A stretch of DNA of 64,000 bases from Allosphingosinicella deserti (GTDB lineage: Bacteria > Pseudomonadota > Alphaproteobacteria > Sphingomonadales > Sphingomonadaceae). The position numbers and the translations under genes are program-made. The stretch lies in contig NZ_PXYI01000008.1 in NCBI RefSeq assembly GCF_003012735.1, positions 124,001-188,000 of the forward strand, read 5' to 3'. Shown here one piece after another: positions 25,142-35,000 of this stretch. Under the pieces are notes generated by a model. That model was not told the origin of the DNA. It saw only the letters and a list, made by a program, of their open reading frames with translations, and did not search any database. Numbering within the stretch: position 1 is the first letter of the stretch; the number at the start of each line of letters is the position of its first letter.

Positions 25142-25747
25142 ATGACGTCGCCCGACCCGGCCTCGACGCGAAGGCGCTTCTCTCCGCAAGAGCGGGACGC
25201 AGCGAAGTCCCGCCGCCACCCTGCGTGCCGACGCCGCCGGCTGAGGGCGTCCATCGGGTTGCTCGCCCCGGCGCTGGCCTTGACCCTGGGTCTGGTGCCC
25301 GGATGCCGTGGTCCCACCCGCCCGCCGCCACCTCCGCTCACCTACGAGGGACTCCCCGTGGCGGGCAGCCTGGCGGAGGCGCGAAAGGCGGGGTTCACCG
25401 ATTGCAGGCCGGACACTATCGAAATGCGCTGCCGCAAAGCCGGCGTGATGTTTCTGGGCCATGGCCCGTTCAACGCCGCGCTCGATCTGGTCGGCAGCGA
25501 CGGTGCCGGCGGGTTCGACGAAATCACCCTCTGGCATGATTGGGATCAGAACGCCCTCTTTGCCATCGCCACGACGCTCGAGCAGCGAGGCTGGAAAACC
25601 TGCTATACGGGCGAGGGCAGCAAGGGCGACCAGGCCATCTATACCCGACACGGGCTGCCTGTGCGGGTCTCGATGGACCTCAGCTATTTCGGCAAGCGCC
25701 GCCTCAGGATCATACCCGCCTGGAACAAGCGAGAGCCGCTTTGCTGA
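25142..25747 (+). CDS. Hypothetical lipoprotein; borders the six-gene operon
   Basis: A 201-residue protein. An arginine-rich 40-residue N-region precedes a hydrophobic stretch 'LLAPALALTLGLVPGCRGPT' with a lipobox-like V-P-G-C, so it may be a lipoprotein with an unusually long N-terminus. The globular part contains 'HGPFNAALDLVGSDGAGGFD', 'ITLWHDWDQNALFAIATTLE' and 'RGWKTCYTGEG', with four cysteines in all. I cannot name the family. AAGGAGAG lies before the ATG. A decayed partial copy of this gene lies at about 43,950-44,095 in the same orientation, at the other end of the large operon. Confidence 0.7.
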   Translation: MTSPDPASTRRRFSPQERDAAKSRRHPACRRRRLRASIGLLAPALALTLGLVPGCRGPTRPPPPPLTYEGLPVAGSLAEARKAGFTDCRPDTIEMRCRKAGVMFLGHGPFNAALDLVGSDGAGGFDEITLWHDWDQNALFAIATTLEQRGWKTCYTGEGSKGDQAIYTRHGLPVRVSMDLSYFGKRRLRIIPAWNKREPLC

Positions 25748-25857
25748 GAGAGAGACCTCGGCAGCCGTCGCGGCATGCCATGATCAAACCCTCCACGCCC
25801 CTCAGGGGCATCGATCCCTGCGATGCGACCGGTCTGCCGCCTGGCCCGGTTGACCGA

Positions 25858-28800
25858 TCACACCTGAGGTTGGGGCTTGCGGGCGGTGTCGAACACCAGG
25901 CCGCTGGAACCTTCGCCGCGGCCGGGCTGCTTGCGCCGGCCCATCCACAGACAAGGGTGTCCGTCGACACCGCGGGCGAGCTGCCAGCTTCTCGTCACCC
26001 GGGCGCCGGCGCGCGGTATCTCTTCCTCGTAGATGTCCAGCCGCCGGCCCGGCTCCAGGGTCCGGCCGAGCGGAGCGATCGGAACGCCGTCCGCTGAAGC
26101 CAGCGCGCTCCGGCGGAGGCGGGTGGCGCGCGGACCGCTTTGGACGGTAACCATGGGGATCCAATAATCCGGTGGTTCGGACCCGACCTTGTAGGCGAGC
26201 GCCAGATTGGCTCCTGCATCCGCCCGCTCCGCCGGCGCGACGCCGGCCTTGGCCGCACGATAGGCTTCGTAGCGATCCAGCGGTCGGCCCGTCGGGCTCT
26301 GGACCACCCGTTCCACCGCCCAGGCCATGTTGGCCATTTCGTCGCGAAGGAAGAGGACCTCCTCGATCGGAGCGCTCTCCAGCGGTGACAGCAACGTCGG
26401 GGCGAGGAAGAGCAGCGGCGGCGCCTCCGGCGACGGCTGCCGCGGTGAGGTCAAGCCGAACAGGCCCCATCCCGATCGCGGGCCGTCCACGGCTTCGTGA
26501 TGCCGGATAGCGGTGCGGATCCCGAAGGTGTCGTCGATCTCGAGAGACTGCGCCGCGCAAACGGATCCGGCCTCCAGCTCCACCGGAATGACGAACCAGT
26601 CGTCGCTGCCCACCAGGGCGAATTCGAGCAGCGTGAGCCGGGCGAGATCCGTCTCGCCGGCCTTGACGTCCCCCCAATTCACCTCGGCGTCTTCGAACTG
26701 CCAGTAACGCGGGGCGGGCATTCCGCGGTAACTCACCGGGGCCGGGATCGCCTCGATCACGACCGTCTCGCCGCCGCCCGCGCCAGGCTGCAGGTGTGCG
26801 TCGAAGGCGTGCCAGTCGAGAGCACCGCCCGGATAATCCCGTGCGGCAAGGTCGACGCGGCCGGCCGGGGTCGCGGCGGAGACGGCAAAGGCATATTCCA
26901 TGCGCTCGGGTCGCCATGTCGGGGCGCTTGCCGGCGCCGTCGGCGCTACGCCGCGGCGCCAAGCCAGCCACGCATCGGCCGCTGCGCGTACCGACTCCCA
27001 GTCTTTCGCAGCGATCGCCCATGACTCGGGAAGCCCGGGCGCTGCGGCCTTCAAGGCCGCGCTGAGTTTCCGGCCATCCGGCGCACGCCTGAACATCACC
27101 CCGGCGAAACGCCGGCTCGCTGCGTCGGCCACGTCCACACCGGCTTCGAATGCATGGGCTCGGGTGATTACGGGTCCATATCCTTGCAGCCCCTGTGCCG
27201 CGAGGATCCGCAGAAAATGGAGGCCGCTCTCGGTCGCCTCCCGCAGGTCGTCCTCTGCCTGCGCCTGCTCCCGCTCCACCAGCGCCTCCAGCGGCACCCC
27301 GCCGTTAAGCGGCTGCACAGCGCCCACATGAGACGGGATCGGCTCGATCGGAGCGCCGTCCTGCAGGGTGACGATTCCGATCTCGCTGATCAGCTTCTCG
27401 CCGTTGAAGCTGACTTGCAGCCAATCGGGGAAGTCGCCGGCTGTGGCGTCGTTCCACCCGCCGCTGGCCTGGCCCCAGCCCGCGCCGGTGCGATCGCCGT
27501 TGTTGACGCCGACGACTGGGAAGGCCGCGCTGTGGGTGGACGAGGCGGAGGCGCGGCCGCCATTGGCCGCGAGCGCCACGTTCGTCGCCGCGGCGGCGTA
27601 GGAAGCGGGCGGGTAAAGTTGGGCCTGCGGGATCACCTGCTTCGGCTGGCGCCGGCTCGACCACATCAATTTGCACGCGGCTGGGCCGCCGCCATCATAA
27701 TAGTCCAGCCGCAGCCTGTATCGGCGGCCGGCCTGCAGGGCGATCGCCGCATTATACTCCGTGGCCGCCTGATCCAGCCAGCCGTTGACGATCAATTGGT
27801 CATCGATCCAGAGGCGCACGCCGTCGTCGCCGGTGACATGGAAGCTGTACGTCTCCGAGAAAAGCGGTGCGATCTCGCCGGTCCAGCGAGCAGAGAATTT
27901 GTCAGCCGGGATCGCCGGATGGGGTGCGGCCGTCCCCCAGGCGAAATCCACCACTGGATCAATGCGCGTGACGGCGCTGCCGGTCAGATCGACGCTCGGG
28001 AAATATTCCGCGCAGAGGCCGCTTCCCGGCGGAAGCAGCCGGGTCTTGCCCGCCGCCCCCCAGATCGCGATACCGCCGAACTGGGTGAACGCCATGCCCC
28101 TGACGGCGCGTCCTTCCAGAGCCACGAGGGACGCTGGGACTTCGAGCCGTGTCCACACGCCCGGGATCGGCAGGTCGCCCAGGCGGCGGCGGTTGGCGCG
28201 TCCCTCGACACCCCAGTCGATGCGGCTTTCGCCCCAATAAGCGCGATGGTCCCACGTCCCGTCGAACCATTGCAGCATGATCTGCTTGGGCGGGTTGGCC
28301 GGGTCCAGGCGTACGTAGGCGAACAGGGTTTCGGCCTCGTGGATCGGCAGCGGCTCGGAGCAGCCTTCGAAATAATGCTGCTTGAGGCCTGCGTTGCTCG
28401 GCGTCCAGTGCGTCCTTGCGCCACCGGCCGGCGCCGCCGGATCGGCCGCCCACTCCCAGCCGTCGCCGCGCACCGCCGCACCGGCCGGTGTGGCATCGCC
28501 GACCCAGACGATGTCGCGATCGGAAGGCTGTGGATCGGCCTGTAGCGCCTCCAGCTCGACGATCCGGCTGAACTGCTCCCGCGCGCCCTTGACGACGATA
28601 CGGATGCGGTCGGTGCGGACGGGCGGAAACGTCGCTCGCACATGGACTTTGTCGTTGTTGCGGATCTCGCCGTCCGGGACAAGGCTCCAGCCCGAACCAT
28701 TCCAATATTCGAAGTCGAAGTCGGTCAGCCCGAACTTGCTGAAGGTGGTCGGCGTCCGATCCGGATCATAATCCGGCAGGAAGCGGTCCAGTTTGCCGCA

Positions 28801-28977
28801 CCCGGCCTGGAAGCGGGCGAGCGCCGGAGACCCTCCGTCCGTGCCTTGGAATTCGCCGAATTGCCACTGTCGTGCCAGCAGCCACAGGGGATCTCGAATT
28901 GCCGCCTTGAGGCCGTCCGCCATGTCGGGGTCGCGGGCGACCGGTTCGATGCGGGTCCAGGTCGTGATGGAAGCCAT
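25858..28977 (-). CDS. Large operon protein F: PA14 and discoidin-like domains
   Basis: A 1,039-residue protein, last gene of the six-gene operon. Residues 1-60 hold 'MADGLKAAIRDPLWLLARQW' and 'QFGEFQGTDGGSPALARF', a distinctive opening that I associate with uncharacterised large bacterial proteins. About 310-445 is a PA14 domain ('GLCAEYFPSVDLTGSAVTRI', 'YSFHVTGDDGVRLWIDDQLI', 'YRLRLDYYDGGGPAACKLMW'), a carbohydrate-binding beta barrel. About 465-540 resembles a discoidin/F5-8C segment ('GWNDATAGDFPDWLQVSFNG'). The remaining 480 residues are unrecognised. No signal peptide or membrane segment is seen. The start at 28977 has AAGAGGCG and follows the previous stop by 19 bases. The role is unknown; sugar or polymer binding is an inference from PA14. 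Confidence 0.8.
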   Translation of the reverse strand: MASITTWTRIEPVARDPDMADGLKAAIRDPLWLLARQWQFGEFQGTDGGSPALARFQAGCGKLDRFLPDYDPDRTPTTFSKFGLTDFDFEYWNGSGWSLVPDGEIRNNDKVHVRATFPPVRTDRIRIVVKGAREQFSRIVELEALQADPQPSDRDIVWVGDATPAGAAVRGDGWEWAADPAAPAGGARTHWTPSNAGLKQHYFEGCSEPLPIHEAETLFAYVRLDPANPPKQIMLQWFDGTWDHRAYWGESRIDWGVEGRANRRRLGDLPIPGVWTRLEVPASLVALEGRAVRGMAFTQFGGIAIWGAAGKTRLLPPGSGLCAEYFPSVDLTGSAVTRIDPVVDFAWGTAAPHPAIPADKFSARWTGEIAPLFSETYSFHVTGDDGVRLWIDDQLIVNGWLDQAATEYNAAIALQAGRRYRLRLDYYDGGGPAACKLMWSSRRQPKQVIPQAQLYPPASYAAAATNVALAANGGRASASSTHSAAFPVVGVNNGDRTGAGWGQASGGWNDATAGDFPDWLQVSFNGEKLISEIGIVTLQDGAPIEPIPSHVGAVQPLNGGVPLEALVEREQAQAEDDLREATESGLHFLRILAAQGLQGYGPVITRAHAFEAGVDVADAASRRFAGVMFRRAPDGRKLSAALKAAAPGLPESWAIAAKDWESVRAAADAWLAWRRGVAPTAPASAPTWRPERMEYAFAVSAATPAGRVDLAARDYPGGALDWHAFDAHLQPGAGGGETVVIEAIPAPVSYRGMPAPRYWQFEDAEVNWGDVKAGETDLARLTLLEFALVGSDDWFVIPVELEAGSVCAAQSLEIDDTFGIRTAIRHHEAVDGPRSGWGLFGLTSPRQPSPEAPPLLFLAPTLLSPLESAPIEEVLFLRDEMANMAWAVERVVQSPTGRPLDRYEAYRAAKAGVAPAERADAGANLALAYKVGSEPPDYWIPMVTVQSGPRATRLRRSALASADGVPIAPLGRTLEPGRRLDIYEEEIPRAGARVTRSWQLARGVDGHPCLWMGRRKQPGRGEGSSGLVFDTARKPQPQV

Positions 28978-28996
28978 AAAGATTCGCCTCTTGGGT

Positions 28997-31900
28997 TCAG
29001 GCCGGGACCGCCGCCGCTGCGGCGAAGTCCGTGGAAATGGCGTCGCCTTCCGCATTGACCGCGAAGGCCAGCGCCGGAAGCAGGTGGCCGGGCAATTCCG
29101 CGTCGGCCTCGGCCGCCTGGAGTGCTGCGAGATCGACGACGCGTAATTTGGCTAGATCCAGGGTCTCGAGCAGGATGGCTTCCAGCGTTTCCACCTGCCA
29201 GATCGCGTCGCCGTTCGGGGGCGTTGCGAGCAGCACCGCCTGCGGCGCCCGGGCACCGGGCTGATCGTAGTGGAACGCGACGCCCGTGGTCTCCTTCGCG
29301 TTGGGGATCGCCTCTACCCATTCGTCGATCATCAGGCCGCAGACTGGAAGCGGCGCACCGGCGGCGTCGACGAACACGCCTTCGGGTGCCGTTTGCGGCG
29401 TCACCCGTCCGGCGAGGTGGGCGACCAGCGACAGGCGGCCCGGCGCGGCCCCGCCGTCTTCCAGCGGCGGCAAAGCGGACCATCGGTCGTTCGCCGTGAG
29501 CGGCAGCTGGCCGACTTCGAAGTGCACGGCCACCGCCGCATGGAGCGCTTCGGAGTAAGTGAGGGCGTCTTCCAGCCGTCGCGCGCCGTCGCGTACCCGC
29601 GCCGCCCGATGGACGAACGTGACGGCGGGCAGGGGATCGGTGCCGCCCTGCCGATCCTGAAGCCCGTGGCTGGCGGCGAAGGTCTGCTCGAGCTCGGCGG
29701 CGTTGGTCGGCAACCATCGCGGCAGCATCTTGAAATCGTTGCCGAACAAGGCTGCGAGGCGGGCGAGCTGATCGGCCGCCGGCCGGCCTGCGCCGCCGCG
29801 GGCGTCCGCCCGCTCGAGCCGCAGCACGCCTTCGTCCTTTGCCGCCAGCGCTTGCCCGAACAGGGTGGCGCGCGCGTCCGGTCCGGCAGGCGCGGCCGGA
29901 ACCGCGCTCTGGATACCGAACCCCGCCAGGGCATGAAGCGCGGTTCGAAGATCGGCGAGATCCAGGCTGTCCAGAAACGCGGCCATTTCCAGCGGTTCGG
30001 TGGCGGGCGGCGGAGCGGGAATCTTGTCGATCGCCGCCGCGAGGGCGTCGCGGGCGGCGCTCGCCCGTTGCTCCAGCTCTGCTGCGTCCGGTTCGGTGGA
30101 CGTCGCCTGGTCGGTCTGGGCGAGGTCGGCGGCCGTTAACGGACGGGCGTTCAGCACCATCTCGCGGACCGCACGGACCGCCTCGAGGAACTCCGCGGCG
30201 CTCAGTCGCTCCGCGCCCCATGCGGGGTCGCGCTCGAAATCCAGGCGCACGGTCGCGCCCGGGGGCACGTTCTCGGGCCGCGGGGTGGTGAGCAGCCGAT
30301 CGACCAGCCGCTGCTCCAGTTCCGACAGCGCCGCCGGCCCGCCGGCGTCGCTCATGTAGAGGAAATCCAGCGGCGCGAGTTCGAGTTCTCCGAGCGAAAG
30401 CTCGACGGGCTGCCCCGCAGGCGCCTTCGTCTCCGGGTCGAAATAGTCCGCGCGGCAGAAAACCCTGGCGGGATCGCCGAGCAAGCCCGCGGCCCAGGCG
30501 TTGAGGTACGGCTCGGCGAGCGCCCGCGGCTGCGATGAGGTGCCTTCCCATGCGGGCACATCCCCGCTGAACAGCACCACCAGGCGGTGCGTGGTGGTGA
30601 TTCCGGTTCGCGGCGTGCGCACCACGTCGAGCTCCGGGGGCGGGATCTCGCCGCCTGCCGCCATGTCGAGCGCTGCGCCCGACCGGGTGGGATTTCCCTG
30701 CACGATTTGATGTACGCTTTCCGCGAGGATCAGGTCGCTGACCGCGTCGGTGATCTCGGCCAGCCCGTCGAGCTCGGCCGCGATCGCCGTCCACGCAGCG
30801 GCATCTGCGCCGCTCTCCGTCGGCAACCGCACGCCTGCGATCTCAGCCCCGAACGGGATCGTCTGCTGGTTCCAGCGCCCCTCCGCCTTGCCGGCCTTCC
30901 AGCGCTGCAGCAACGCCAGTCCGTCGACGACCTTGCTTGCGGGCAGGCTCTCATGCGCCTTGGACCAGAGCCGCTGAAGGGCGTCCAGCAGCACCATCTC
31001 TCTTTGCGCCAGGATCGTCCTGGCGCCGCCGGTTGCGTTGCGCGCAGCGTCTCGCTGCTGCTCGATCGATGTCTTCTGCTCGTCCGCCTGTTTACCGTTC
31101 TCCACTAGGGTCGTCAGCGGCGCTATCCGCTCCGAAAGCGGCTTCGCCGCTTCGGTGTTTGCGGAGATGATTTGGTTCAGGCCGTGCAGTTCGGTCGCAA
31201 GCCTTGAATATTCGGCTCCAAGCGCAGCGATCCTGTCGCGCTCTCTCTTCTTCTCGCGCGTCCTGTCCACAGGTTTATGATCCGGAGCTTCGATCTCTTC
31301 GAGCGAATATTCGTCGATCCGATTTTGCGCCTCCTCGATCAAGCCGGGTATTTCCGCCAACCGAGTCTTCTTCGGATAGCTTTTCGTGGTGGCCTCGGTA
31401 ACGGCGGCGTTCAAGGCATCGAGCTGGCCCAGCAGCGCCTTTAGGTCGTGCGCAGCAGCCTCGCCGGCGCCGCTGGCGGCGCGGTTTTCGGTATAGACTC
31501 TCTCCGCTTCCGCCTGCGCACCCTCGGCGGCTGCGAGCGCAGTGCGGGCGGACGCGGCGTCGCTCTCCGCCGTGCTTGCTGCCTCCGCTTCGCGCGATTG
31601 CGATGTCTCGGCTTTGAAGCCGTCGAGCTCGCGAAACGGCCGGATGAAGCGGTCGAGCTCCACGCCGGGATGGTTCTCGTGCAGGCCGCGCTCGAAGCGG
31701 TAGCCCAGCAGGGCCGCGAGCGGCTGGCCCTGGCGAACGCCGTCGAGCAGCCACATCGCCGAGCGCACCCGCGCCGACGAAAGATCGACGGCAAAGCTGT
31801 TCTCGGCTTCTCCGGCATGGGCGAGATACCCGCTTCGGAGAACGGCCGCGGTCGCCGCATGCGCCAGCGAGGGTGCGTGGACATAGCCCTTGTCGCTCAG

Positions 31901-34900
31901 GTCGCGGCCGATCGTCGCAGCGGTCAAATTTTCCACCCAGCCATAGCCGCCGAGGTGCACGCCCACCGGCTTTGCAGCGCGCATCGAGTCGAGGCGGCCG
32001 GTGGCGAGCGACGTGATCCAGGCGTCGAGGCGGTGGGAGGCGAGATCGAGCGTCTCCGCCAGGCCATCCTCCACGCGGGCGGTTGGTCGCGTGGCCAGAT
32101 GCTCCAGGCTGCGTCGGAATTCCGCGAGGTCCGGCACTGCGCTGCCGGCGTCGAGCGCGGTCAGATGCGCGGACACGGGGCGGCCATCGATGATCGTCGA
32201 GAGCCGCTCCCACGCCGTCCGCACCGCCTCGTCGACGATCTCCGGCTCGAAGCGCTCGGCGGCGCTCGCCTGGTTGCGTCCGGCAAGCAGCGAGACCGCG
32301 GCCAGATCATATTCGGTGAGCGCGGCGTGCCGAAGCACCAGCAGCAGCAGGTCCGACAGCTGGCTGGGGCGCTGTTCTACGGCGTCGCCCGGCGGCGGGA
32401 AGGCCGCTGTCCGGAGATCTTCGGGCGCGCGCGACAGCAGCCAGAGCAATGCCGCCTGGGTGTCGGCCACGTGGCGAGCGCCGCGTTTGGCGCTGAACAG
32501 GTCGCGGACCAGCGAACCCGACGCGGCGTCGGCGAGCCTTGCAGGGCCGCGCAATGCGCTGGTGCCCAGCAGCTCGTGGATGCGGACGGCCTGGGCATCG
32601 AGTTGAACGATCTGCTGCGCCTGCCCGAGTTGCTCGAGCAATTTGCGGCCGCTCTGACCGCCGATCAGGCTGCGAAAGTCGAACCGGCTCGACCGTGCTT
32701 CCATGCCGAGGATTTGGAGCAGGATGTCGGCGCCATCCCCCCCGCCGCCGACGGCGGGTGCGCGCCCGATGCCGGCCCGCCATATCGTCTTCGCGGTGCG
32801 CAGCAGTTCCGCCAGGCCGGGTAGGCTGTCTCCCGGCTCCGGCGCCCAGAGGTCGAGTGAGGTGACCGGCAGCACGCCATAGGGTTGGCGTCCGATGCGC
32901 AGTGCCGGAACGGGCCCGCGGGCGCGGACATGATCGATGAAGTGCCGGCGCGCTTGCTTGCGACGGTCCTCTGCGAGGGGTCCCGCCAGGCCCTGTTCGA
33001 GATAATAGCCCCAGGTCGCCGACCAGAGCGCGGCGTTCATCGCTTTCGCGTCCGCCTGCTCGAGCCCGTCGGCACCCGCCACATGCGCGAAGGTTGCCGC
33101 TTCAACGCCCAGCAGCCGGCCGGCAACAGCGCCGTCGGAACCGGCTGCAGTGAGCGCCGGGCCGCGCTCGACCCCGTGGAGCGCCGCCGCGCTTTCGCGG
33201 CTCCGGAAGGTCGAAAGCTCGGCCTCCGAGTTGTTGCTGGAAGCACCCTGCGCGACAAAGGCCAGTCCGTCCGTATAATGATGCGCGTCGAGCAGCCTCT
33301 GCAATTGCTCCGCGGAGGCCCTGGAGTCGGGTTCCGCCCGGACGCCGAAGACCAGCAGCCGATCGAGCTTCTCGGGTTCGTCCTGCGGCCAGGGCGCCCG
33401 GATCGCCATGCCGCACTCCAGGGCGGCCTGGACGTCGACGAGCCACCGGCTGTCGGCGTCCAGCACGCCGGCCAAACCGCCGGCGGGAGGCACCGCGCTC
33501 TCCGGATCGAGCGCCTCGCCGGGTGGGGCCGCCCCGACGGCCATCGGTGCGCCGGCGGGGGCGCTGGCAGGCTTCACCGCGGCGGATTGCGCGACGATGA
33601 CACGCCGTCCGTCGCGGTAGCCGACCGCGAGCCAGCGGTCGGGCAGCGCCAGCGCTTGGGGCGCCCGAGTCCAGGATGCGCTGCGCCGGTCGCGTGCTGG
33701 GAAGGTCGGCGCGGGCGCCAGCGGCGCGTCGTCCGCCACCGGGGCGGCAGGCGCGTCCTGCGGGTTGAGCGGGGTCAGGGCTTCCGCGATCCAGGCGGCT
33801 CGGCGGACGCCGAAGCGCTCGGCGAGCTGGATCCAGGCCGCTCGCGCCCGGATCTCGTCGGTGGCGGCGCGCCAGTTGTGAGCCCAGAAATGCCGGCCCC
33901 AATGGTCTTCGTCGGCCGTGAGTTCGGGTTCATGGGTGTCGACGTGGATCGTGTCGGGATAGACTCGCACAATCAGCGCGCGGCCGGCCTCGGTGGTCAT
34001 GAACCGGGTCTCGAGCCGAACCGGCAGCAGGGCGATGGGCGCATCCGTCGGCAGCGCGCCGACGATTTCCTGGGGCAAAGCCGCCCGCTGCTCGGCAAGC
34101 CGCCGCTCGAGCTCTGCGTGGCGCTGCGCGATCCGCGCCATTGCCGCAGTTTCCGCGCTGAGCGCAGACTCCACCTCGGCGCTGGCTTGGGCGGTGCGGG
34201 CGTCGGCTGCCTGGGACTGGGTGCGTGCGTCTCCGAGCGGGGCCGCGGCGCGATCGAATTCCCCCGCCTGCGCCCGCGCCGTCTGCGCCCCGGCCCGCGC
34301 CGCCGCCACTTGCTGGCTCAAAGCATCAACACGCCGGCCGGCTTCGGCAAGGGCCTGGTTGGCGGCATTGGTCTCGGCCTGGGCTTGGGCTGCCTGGCCC
34401 GGAATCGGCGCCAGCTGACCGAGGCGCGCCTGCGCTGCCGCGAGGCGGGCCGCCGCCGCGTCGCGCGCCCGGGTGGCGGCGTCGACCTGGGCCTGCCACG
34501 CCTCCAGCAGGTCGGCATAATCGATCCCGGAGCCGGAGCCCGGCTTGTTCGGCAGCCGCTTCGGTTTTGCGGCGATGATCCGGTTCAGCTCGCTGGCCAG
34601 GCGGTTGGTTTCGGCCTGGTGGGCGGCGACCTCGGCCTGCACGCCTGGAATGAGCGCGGCGAGACGATTGAGCTCCGCGGTTCGCGCCTGGAGCGCGTCA
34701 CGCCGGGCTGCGGCCTGATCACGCGCCGGCCGGGCGGCGTCCAGCTCGCGCGCGGCGGCGGCGGCGCGCTGGTCGGCGGCGTCCGCCTGCGCACGCGCCT
34801 GGGACGCCTGCGCTGCGATCGCCTCAAGCTCGGCGACGCGTCGGCGCAGCCGGCTTGTCTCGGCCTCGGCATTGGTCAGGGCCTGGCGGCTGTCGGCAAC

Positions 34901-34981
34901 CCGGTTCGTCGCCGCGGTACCCGCCTGCTTCGCGGCGGCGAGTTCGGCGGTGAGCCGGAGGATCTCTGTGTTCAGGTCCAC
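28997..34981 (-). CDS. Large operon protein E: giant coiled-coil protein
   Basis: A 1,994-residue protein starting at a GTG with AAGGA eight bases upstream. Residues 1-330 are an Ala/Arg/Gln-rich coiled coil. A conserved-looking globular block follows with 'LLPVRLETRFMTTEAGRALI' and 'VRVYPDTIHVDTHEPELTAD'. A second coiled coil at about 1,135-1,370 interrupts the C-terminal half ('REKKRERDRIAALGAEYSRL'), followed by 'AESVHQIVQGNPTRSGAALD' and 'PPPELDVVRTPRTGITTTHR'. The last 250 residues are globular. No enzyme motif, signal peptide or membrane segment is visible. Two long coiled coils suggest a rod or scaffold. The function is unknown. It follows protein D by 19 bases and precedes F by 19. 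Confidence 0.8.
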   Translation of the reverse strand: MDLNTEILRLTAELAAAKQAGTAATNRVADSRQALTNAEAETSRLRRRVAELEAIAAQASQARAQADAADQRAAAAARELDAARPARDQAAARRDALQARTAELNRLAALIPGVQAEVAAHQAETNRLASELNRIIAAKPKRLPNKPGSGSGIDYADLLEAWQAQVDAATRARDAAAARLAAAQARLGQLAPIPGQAAQAQAETNAANQALAEAGRRVDALSQQVAAARAGAQTARAQAGEFDRAAAPLGDARTQSQAADARTAQASAEVESALSAETAAMARIAQRHAELERRLAEQRAALPQEIVGALPTDAPIALLPVRLETRFMTTEAGRALIVRVYPDTIHVDTHEPELTADEDHWGRHFWAHNWRAATDEIRARAAWIQLAERFGVRRAAWIAEALTPLNPQDAPAAPVADDAPLAPAPTFPARDRRSASWTRAPQALALPDRWLAVGYRDGRRVIVAQSAAVKPASAPAGAPMAVGAAPPGEALDPESAVPPAGGLAGVLDADSRWLVDVQAALECGMAIRAPWPQDEPEKLDRLLVFGVRAEPDSRASAEQLQRLLDAHHYTDGLAFVAQGASSNNSEAELSTFRSRESAAALHGVERGPALTAAGSDGAVAGRLLGVEAATFAHVAGADGLEQADAKAMNAALWSATWGYYLEQGLAGPLAEDRRKQARRHFIDHVRARGPVPALRIGRQPYGVLPVTSLDLWAPEPGDSLPGLAELLRTAKTIWRAGIGRAPAVGGGGDGADILLQILGMEARSSRFDFRSLIGGQSGRKLLEQLGQAQQIVQLDAQAVRIHELLGTSALRGPARLADAASGSLVRDLFSAKRGARHVADTQAALLWLLSRAPEDLRTAAFPPPGDAVEQRPSQLSDLLLLVLRHAALTEYDLAAVSLLAGRNQASAAERFEPEIVDEAVRTAWERLSTIIDGRPVSAHLTALDAGSAVPDLAEFRRSLEHLATRPTARVEDGLAETLDLASHRLDAWITSLATGRLDSMRAAKPVGVHLGGYGWVENLTAATIGRDLSDKGYVHAPSLAHAATAAVLRSGYLAHAGEAENSFAVDLSSARVRSAMWLLDGVRQGQPLAALLGYRFERGLHENHPGVELDRFIRPFRELDGFKAETSQSREAEAASTAESDAASARTALAAAEGAQAEAERVYTENRAASGAGEAAAHDLKALLGQLDALNAAVTEATTKSYPKKTRLAEIPGLIEEAQNRIDEYSLEEIEAPDHKPVDRTREKKRERDRIAALGAEYSRLATELHGLNQIISANTEAAKPLSERIAPLTTLVENGKQADEQKTSIEQQRDAARNATGGARTILAQREMVLLDALQRLWSKAHESLPASKVVDGLALLQRWKAGKAEGRWNQQTIPFGAEIAGVRLPTESGADAAAWTAIAAELDGLAEITDAVSDLILAESVHQIVQGNPTRSGAALDMAAGGEIPPPELDVVRTPRTGITTTHRLVVLFSGDVPAWEGTSSQPRALAEPYLNAWAAGLLGDPARVFCRADYFDPETKAPAGQPVELSLGELELAPLDFLYMSDAGGPAALSELEQRLVDRLLTTPRPENVPPGATVRLDFERDPAWGAERLSAAEFLEAVRAVREMVLNARPLTAADLAQTDQATSTEPDAAELEQRASAARDALAAAIDKIPAPPPATEPLEMAAFLDSLDLADLRTALHALAGFGIQSAVPAAPAGPDARATLFGQALAAKDEGVLRLERADARGGAGRPAADQLARLAALFGNDFKMLPRWLPTNAAELEQTFAASHGLQDRQGGTDPLPAVTFVHRAARVRDGARRLEDALTYSEALHAAVAVHFEVGQLPLTANDRWSALPPLEDGGAAPGRLSLVAHLAGRVTPQTAPEGVFVDAAGAPLPVCGLMIDEWVEAIPNAKETTGVAFHYDQPGARAPQAVLLATPPNGDAIWQVETLEAILLETLDLAKLRVVDLAALQAAEADAELPGHLLPALAFAVNAEGDAISTDFAAAAAVPA

Positions 34982-35000
34982 GATGGATTCCTTCGATCGT

